35,256 nucleotides of DNA from Rhizobium sp. ASV20 (GTDB lineage: Bacteria; Pseudomonadota; Alphaproteobacteria; Rhizobiales; Rhizobiaceae), in NCBI RefSeq assembly GCF_016429015.1, contig NZ_JAELTU010000073.1:1-35256 (forward strand), written 5' to 3'. Positions 31,600-35,256 of this stretch are shown in pieces. The position numbers and the translations under genes were made by a program. The first letter of the stretch is position 1. Each line of letters starts with the position of its first letter. The notes beneath the pieces are model-generated. The model had not been told where the DNA came from. It did not search any database and saw nothing but the letters and a program-made list of their open reading frames with translations.

Positions 31600-32754
31600 A
31601 TGATGCTGGTTGATTATAACTCACTTCTTCTCGCTCTTGGCGTCTCCGCGTCCTGCCTCGCGGTGACATTGGTGGGAAGCTGGTTTTCTCGCCGGCCCGA
31701 TACCTTCTTGCTGACGTGCTCTGCCGGCCTGGTACCGCTGGTCGGCGGTATTTTCGTTTACGGGCACTACGTCGACAAGCCTCACCCGATCTTTGCGATC
31801 CTGACTTTTATTCTGTTTTTCATCGGTTTTTCGACGATCTGGGTAGCCGGCTATCAGTTTCGTACGCGCAGGCTTTCCGCGTGGCGGTTCTTGATCGGCT
31901 GTCTGACCGGCATGACAGCGTCCATTGGGCCGATGCTCGCCGGTTATGATGGCTTGGCTTTCATCGGCGATAACCTTGTGATTGGCGTGCTGTTGCTGCT
32001 GACGGCGCGTGAATACTGGATGAGCCGGCATGAGGCGCCGACACCACTTTACGGCATTACCGCGCTCTACACGTTGACCGCAATTTCCTTCGGCCTTTGC
32101 GCCGGGGTGCTCATCGCGAATGGCAAGCTTGTGCTCGGTCATGCACCTGACAATTGGGCGGAGGATTTCAGCCTCGCCGTTTGCATCGCCGGCATGACCG
32201 GTATCGGCGCGCTCTCGCTTGCCTTGCATCAATGGCGCCAGGCGGCATTGCACCGCCAGGAAGCCATCACCGATTCTCTGACGGGATTGCTCAATCGTCG
32301 TGCACTCTTCGATCTCTATGGACGGCGCACGTTTGGCCCATCCATGGCTGTCATCGTCTTCGACATCGATCGTTTCAAGGCGATCAACGATCAGCATGGC
32401 CACGCAGCCGGCGATCTCGTGCTCAAGCTTTTCGGTCAGGAATTGTCGTCAGGGCTACGCCCGTCGGATACGGTTGCACGGCTCGGCGGCGAAGAATTTG
32501 CACTGGTGCTCGACAATACCTTGCCCGGCCGGGCCGAGCAGGTCGCAGAACGAGTGCGGGACGCTTTTGCCGCGCGATCGATCGAGGTCGATGAAAAAGC
32601 GGTGAGCTGCACCGTCAGCGCTGGCGTTGCCACCGGCACCGTCAAGGGGATCGGTTTTGACGATGTTCTCCGCGCCGCCGACAAGGCGCTCTATGAGGCA
32701 AAGAGAAACGGCCGCAACCGTGTCGAGGTCGCGGCCTATCTGCATGCTGTCTAG
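31600..32754 (+). CDS. Membrane-bound diguanylate cyclase (GGDEF)
   Basis: A 384-residue enzyme that makes cyclic di-GMP. About seven membrane helices occupy residues 7-215 with no recognisable sensor domain. The catalytic domain starts at SLTGLLNRRALFDLYG, has the metal/substrate motif FDIDRFKAINDQHGHAAGD, the active-site GGEEF at 296-300, and the product-inhibition site RPSD five residues before it. Both active and inhibitory sites are intact, so it should be an active, feedback-controlled cyclase. The start has a GAAAGAG site. The 197-base AT-rich gap upstream contains a dyad TACTTA-N6-TAAGTA at 31409-31426. Confidence 0.94.
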   Translation: MMLVDYNSLLLALGVSASCLAVTLVGSWFSRRPDTFLLTCSAGLVPLVGGIFVYGHYVDKPHPIFAILTFILFFIGFSTIWVAGYQFRTRRLSAWRFLIGCLTGMTASIGPMLAGYDGLAFIGDNLVIGVLLLLTAREYWMSRHEAPTPLYGITALYTLTAISFGLCAGVLIANGKLVLGHAPDNWAEDFSLAVCIAGMTGIGALSLALHQWRQAALHRQEAITDSLTGLLNRRALFDLYGRRTFGPSMAVIVFDIDRFKAINDQHGHAAGDLVLKLFGQELSSGLRPSDTVARLGGEEFALVLDNTLPGRAEQVAERVRDAFAARSIEVDEKAVSCTVSAGVATGTVKGIGFDDVLRAADKALYEAKRNGRNRVEVAAYLHAV

Positions 32755-32797
32755 CCGTCCAAGTCCGTCTGCTTAAGCAGCCTTATCTCCGGGTTAG

Positions 32798-33277
32798 CTA
32801 GAACAGAGCTTTTACAAACGCACATGCCGCCAGCAGAGAAGCGACCGTGCGGACATGGTTCCACTGCACCCAATCGCTCAGATAGGTCGACCATAGCTGC
32901 GCCGCTTCGGCGGTATGGCCGTCGACTTTGGCGAGCGCATCATTGAGCGGCACGTTGAACACGATAGTCGAGAGGAAGCTTGCGACGATATAAAGCGCAG
33001 CGCCCGCCAGCATCATCACGCTCGCGCCACCCCGCCAATTGATGATAGCCATGACGGCGATGAAAAGCGACAGCGCCGCGGCCAGCATGAACACTGCAAT
33101 GAAGGGCGAGCGGACGATCGTGACGTTGATCGATTGCATGGCGGCGATCCCCTGGTCGACGGGCAGGCGTGCGAAGGACTGCATGACGAAGGTCGAGAAG
33201 GCGAAGTAGACGCCGGCAAGAAGGCCGCTACTGAGCGCCGCGATGATGAGGGCGATATTCGTGATCGGAAAGGTCAT
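32798..33277 (-). CDS. DUF1772 (anthrone-oxygenase-like) membrane protein
   Basis: A 159-residue membrane protein with four predicted helices (about residues 5-30, 55-80, 87-110 and 140-158). The family signature includes the segment AGVYFAFSTFVMQSFARLP near the N-terminus and NVPLNDALA in the middle. Some relatives are annotated anthrone oxygenases, but bacterial members are mostly uncharacterised. Its start overlaps the stop of the upstream NmrA-like gene by four bases, so the two form an operon. Confidence 0.88.
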   Translation of the reverse strand: MTFPITNIALIIAALSSGLLAGVYFAFSTFVMQSFARLPVDQGIAAMQSINVTIVRSPFIAVFMLAAALSLFIAVMAIINWRGGASVMMLAGAALYIVASFLSTIVFNVPLNDALAKVDGHTAEAAQLWSTYLSDWVQWNHVRTVASLLAACAFVKALF

Positions 33278-34110
33278 GACTGGGCACTCCAGATGCCGGT
33301 TGCGGCGGTTTCGTGAGCATAAGCGGAGAAGTCTTTTGCTGGTCTGCCGAGGATCTGGCTGATGCCATCCATGACAGGCGAGTTGCGGCCATCGAGTACC
33401 TGCGTGAAAAGCTCATGCAGGAGATCGGTAGCCTCTTGCGGCAGGCCGTAAGCAGTCATTTCGGTAATGAAGGCATCGATGGGAACAGTTTTGTAGCCGA
33501 TGTTTCGGCCCGATGCCAAGGCGATTTCAGCAGCCGCCTGGCGAAATGTCAGGGCACGGGGGCCGGTCATCTCGTACGTCTGGTTGCGGTGGCGCGGATT
33601 GACAAGACACTCCACGGCAGCGTCGGCAAGATCATCGGCATCGACGAAAGGCTCCGGGACATCGCCGGCCGGCAACGCCAGCTTTCCCTGCAGAAGCCCG
33701 TCAACGAACGCGCCCTCGCTGAAGTTCTGGTTGAACCAGCTGGCGCGCAGCACCGTGTAGTCTATTCCGGCCGCCTTCAATCTCTCTTCACTGCGGATTG
33801 CGCCATCTTCTCCACGACCCGAGAGCAGAACGATGTGCTTCACGCCGGCATTGATCGCTGCCTTCGCAAAAGCCGCGATCGCATCGGCCGCCCAGGCGAC
33901 GGCAAGGTCCGGCTGGAACGTGACATAGGCGGCGGTGGCGCCTTCCAGAGCCTGATGCCAGGTGCCGCGACCCTGCCAATCGAATGAAGGCGTCGTTGAA
34001 CGCGAGGCGGCCCGAACCTTCATGCCGCGCTTTTCCAATCGCTCGGCGACCCGGCCGCCGGTCTTTCCCAATCCACCGATGATGGCAACAGTCGAGTTCT
34101 GCATCTGCAT
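33274..34110 (-). CDS. NmrA-like NAD(P)-binding protein
   Basis: A 278-residue atypical SDR. The N-terminal NAD(P) motif is VAIIGGLGKTGGRVAERL, followed by the basic segment VRAASRSTTPSFDWQG that suggests NADP preference, and a middle segment YTVLRASWFNQNFSEG typical of NmrA/azoreductase-like proteins. Such proteins act as redox sensors or as quinone or azo reductases. It is the first gene of an operon with a DUF1772 protein and is divergent from a TetR regulator. Two nearly identical 21-base repeats lie just upstream. The start could be either ATG at residue 1 or 3. Confidence 0.9.
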   Translation of the reverse strand: MQMQNSTVAIIGGLGKTGGRVAERLEKRGMKVRAASRSTTPSFDWQGRGTWHQALEGATAAYVTFQPDLAVAWAADAIAAFAKAAINAGVKHIVLLSGRGEDGAIRSEERLKAAGIDYTVLRASWFNQNFSEGAFVDGLLQGKLALPAGDVPEPFVDADDLADAAVECLVNPRHRNQTYEMTGPRALTFRQAAAEIALASGRNIGYKTVPIDAFITEMTAYGLPQEATDLLHELFTQVLDGRNSPVMDGISQILGRPAKDFSAYAHETAATGIWSAQS

Positions 34111-34129
34111 TTCAAACTCCTCCTGGATA

Positions 34130-34176
34130 AAATGTGATAAACTCTCTCATTTGCGAAATGTGATAAACTCTCTTAT
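34130..34176. promoter_or_regulatory. Tandem 21-base operator-like repeats between NmrA operon and TetR
   Basis: Two direct copies (34130-34150 and 34156-34176) differ at one base and are spaced 26 bases start to start. Each contains an imperfect dyad, ATGTGA-N7-TC(T)(C/T)AT. The position between divergent starts and the adjacent TetR gene mark it as the likely TetR site. Confidence 0.75.
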
Positions 34177-34209
34177 ATTGCTTGTCAACGGCCACAGGCA
34201 GGGAATGAC

Positions 34210-34860
34210 ATGACACAGGAACCGATCGCGAAACGCAGACGCAGCAAGGACGAGGCGGGCACGCCCCGGCGCATACCCAGCCAGCAGCGCGGCCGCGAAC
34301 GAGTGGATCTGATCCTTTCGGTGGCGTCTGAATTGATTGTGAAGAACGGCAGCGATGCGCTGCGTATGGGCGAGATCGTCGAGAAGGCCGGCGTGTCCTT
34401 CGGCTCGCTCTATCAGTATTTCCCGGACAAGACGGCGATCATCCGCGTGCTGGCGGAACGTTACAATGATCAGGGACGGCAATGCGTCGAGGATGAGCTG
34501 GCCGCGATCACAAGCCGGGATCAGCTCCAGGCTGCGCTCGGCCGCATTGTCGATGGTTACTACGCCATGTTTCTCGATGAGCCTGTCATGCGCGACATCT
34601 GGCATGCCACCCATGCTGACAAGCTGCTGCAGCAGGTCGATGCCGAGGATATGGAATGGCACTCTCAGGCATTCCTGACGGTTCTCGAACGTCTTTGGCC
34701 GGAGCGAGATCATTTCGAACTGGCAAGAACAGCCCGGTTGATGATGCAGCTGGTCGCCGCCGCCGTCCGCTATGCGATTTCGATCGAAAGAGAAGAGGGT
34801 GACAAGGTGATCGCGCTGTTCAAGACCATGCTCCCCGCCGATCTCGGTATTGATCGATAA
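34210..34860 (+). CDS. TetR-family transcriptional regulator
   Basis: A 216-residue repressor with a helix-turn-helix at about residues 52-73 (MGEIVEKAGVSFGSLYQYFP) after a basic N-terminus, then a ligand domain. It is divergent from the NmrA-like/DUF1772 operon and faces the tandem repeats that lie 34-80 bases upstream of its start, so it most probably represses both itself and that operon. The ligand is unknown. It precedes pyrE by 115 bases but is unlikely to be related to it. Confidence 0.94.
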   Translation: MTQEPIAKRRRSKDEAGTPRRIPSQQRGRERVDLILSVASELIVKNGSDALRMGEIVEKAGVSFGSLYQYFPDKTAIIRVLAERYNDQGRQCVEDELAAITSRDQLQAALGRIVDGYYAMFLDEPVMRDIWHATHADKLLQQVDAEDMEWHSQAFLTVLERLWPERDHFELARTARLMMQLVAAAVRYAISIEREEGDKVIALFKTMLPADLGIDR

Positions 34861-34975
34861 GCGTGCTGTCAGCCTGCTGCGCGCGGATGTCAGCAAATGC
34901 GTCTATTCGTCTGGAAACCCGGGCCGCTTGCTGCTATTGCCGCTGGAACATTAGCGTTGCGAAGGAGACCCCCGC

Positions 34976-35256
34976 ATGACCCAGATGACATTTACCGATC
35001 GCGCCGTCATGGCTGAGTTGGTGGCGAAGATGCTTTGGGAGATCAAGGCGGTTCATTTCAGCGCCGACAAGCCCTATAAATTCGCCTCCGGCATGGCAAG
35101 CCCGGTCTATATCGATTGCCGCAAGCTGATCTCCTACCCGCGCATCCGCTCGACGGTCATGGACTTTGCCGCCAGCACCATCGTTCGCAATGTTGGCTTC
35201 GAGCAGTTCGACTGCGTTGCCGGCGGCGAGACGGCGGGTATCCCCTTTGCCGCCTT
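34976..35256 (+). CDS. pyrE: Orotate phosphoribosyltransferase PyrE (3' end cut by window edge)
   Basis: Transfers phosphoribosyl to orotate, giving OMP in pyrimidine synthesis. The first 93 residues are present, with the family segments LVAKMLWEIKAVHFSADKPY, FASGMASPVYIDCRKLISYP and the start of the conserved VAGGETAGIPFA. The PRPP loop lies beyond the window. A strong GAAGGAG site precedes the ATG. It carries the step after dihydroorotate oxidation, and pyrC, two steps earlier, is 3.6 kb upstream. Confidence 0.95.
   Translation, partial: MTQMTFTDRAVMAELVAKMLWEIKAVHFSADKPYKFASGMASPVYIDCRKLISYPRIRSTVMDFAASTIVRNVGFEQFDCVAGGETAGIPFAA

Overview
The window reads as a chromosomal segment of a fast-growing alphaproteobacterium of the Rhizobium/Sinorhizobium group. 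The evidence is a GC-rich, codon-biased sequence, a BA14K-family protein, an frcBCAK-type fructose ABC cassette with its ROK regulator, the rpmH-rnpA-yidC and engB/argB housekeeping genes, a three-hairpin CCTCCTCCC RNA of the alpha-r14/'cuckoo' kind, and rhizobial-style intergenic palindromic repeats. No phage, transposase, integrase or CRISPR is visible. The assignment rests on recognised families and remembered synteny, not on a database search.

Layout. 1-1678: a LysR regulator (cut by the left edge) divergent from a short-chain dehydrogenase. 1702-5459: argB and engB on the minus strand, separated by a plus-strand ECF sigma / RskA-like anti-sigma / secreted fasciclin (FAS1) module. 5641-7551: an AraC-GyrI regulator and a secreted dienelactone-hydrolase-like enzyme. 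7607-9999: a shared terminator, then yidC, rnpA and rpmH on the minus strand, with the first two coupled by a 4-nt overlap. 10408-14312: a methyl-accepting chemotaxis protein, an orphan sensor histidine kinase and tRNA-Arg(ACG). 14420-18524: a YCII-domain protein, a MarR/MFS efflux operon with a clear operator, a BA14K protein and a second short-chain dehydrogenase. 18752-21229: a PmtA-like methyltransferase, a TetR regulator and an aldo/keto reductase. 21522-21646: the small RNA. 21812-24432: a lipoprotein alpha/beta hydrolase and a proline-racemase-family enzyme preceded by a small, probably frameshifted ORF. 24470-24620: a palindromic repeat block. 24631-30220: fucU-like mutarotase and frcR (minus strand), divergent from frcB-frcC-frcA-frcK. 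30362-31402: pyrC. 31600-34860: a diguanylate cyclase, a DUF1772/NmrA-like pair and a divergent TetR regulator with tandem operator-like repeats. 34976-end: pyrE (cut by the right edge).

How it works together. Core genes (argB, engB, yidC-rnpA-rpmH, pyrC, pyrE, frc) form a backbone, with small regulator-plus-enzyme cassettes set between them (LysR/SDR, AraC/hydrolase, MarR/MFS, TetR/methyltransferase/AKR, TetR/NmrA-DUF1772). Several of these cassettes have visible inverted or direct repeats at the expected regulator site. The most unusual elements are the sigma/anti-sigma/FAS1 module, which has the same gene content as the mycobacterial SigK-RskA-MPT70/83 locus, and the three-hairpin RNA whose loops all present an anti-Shine-Dalgarno sequence.
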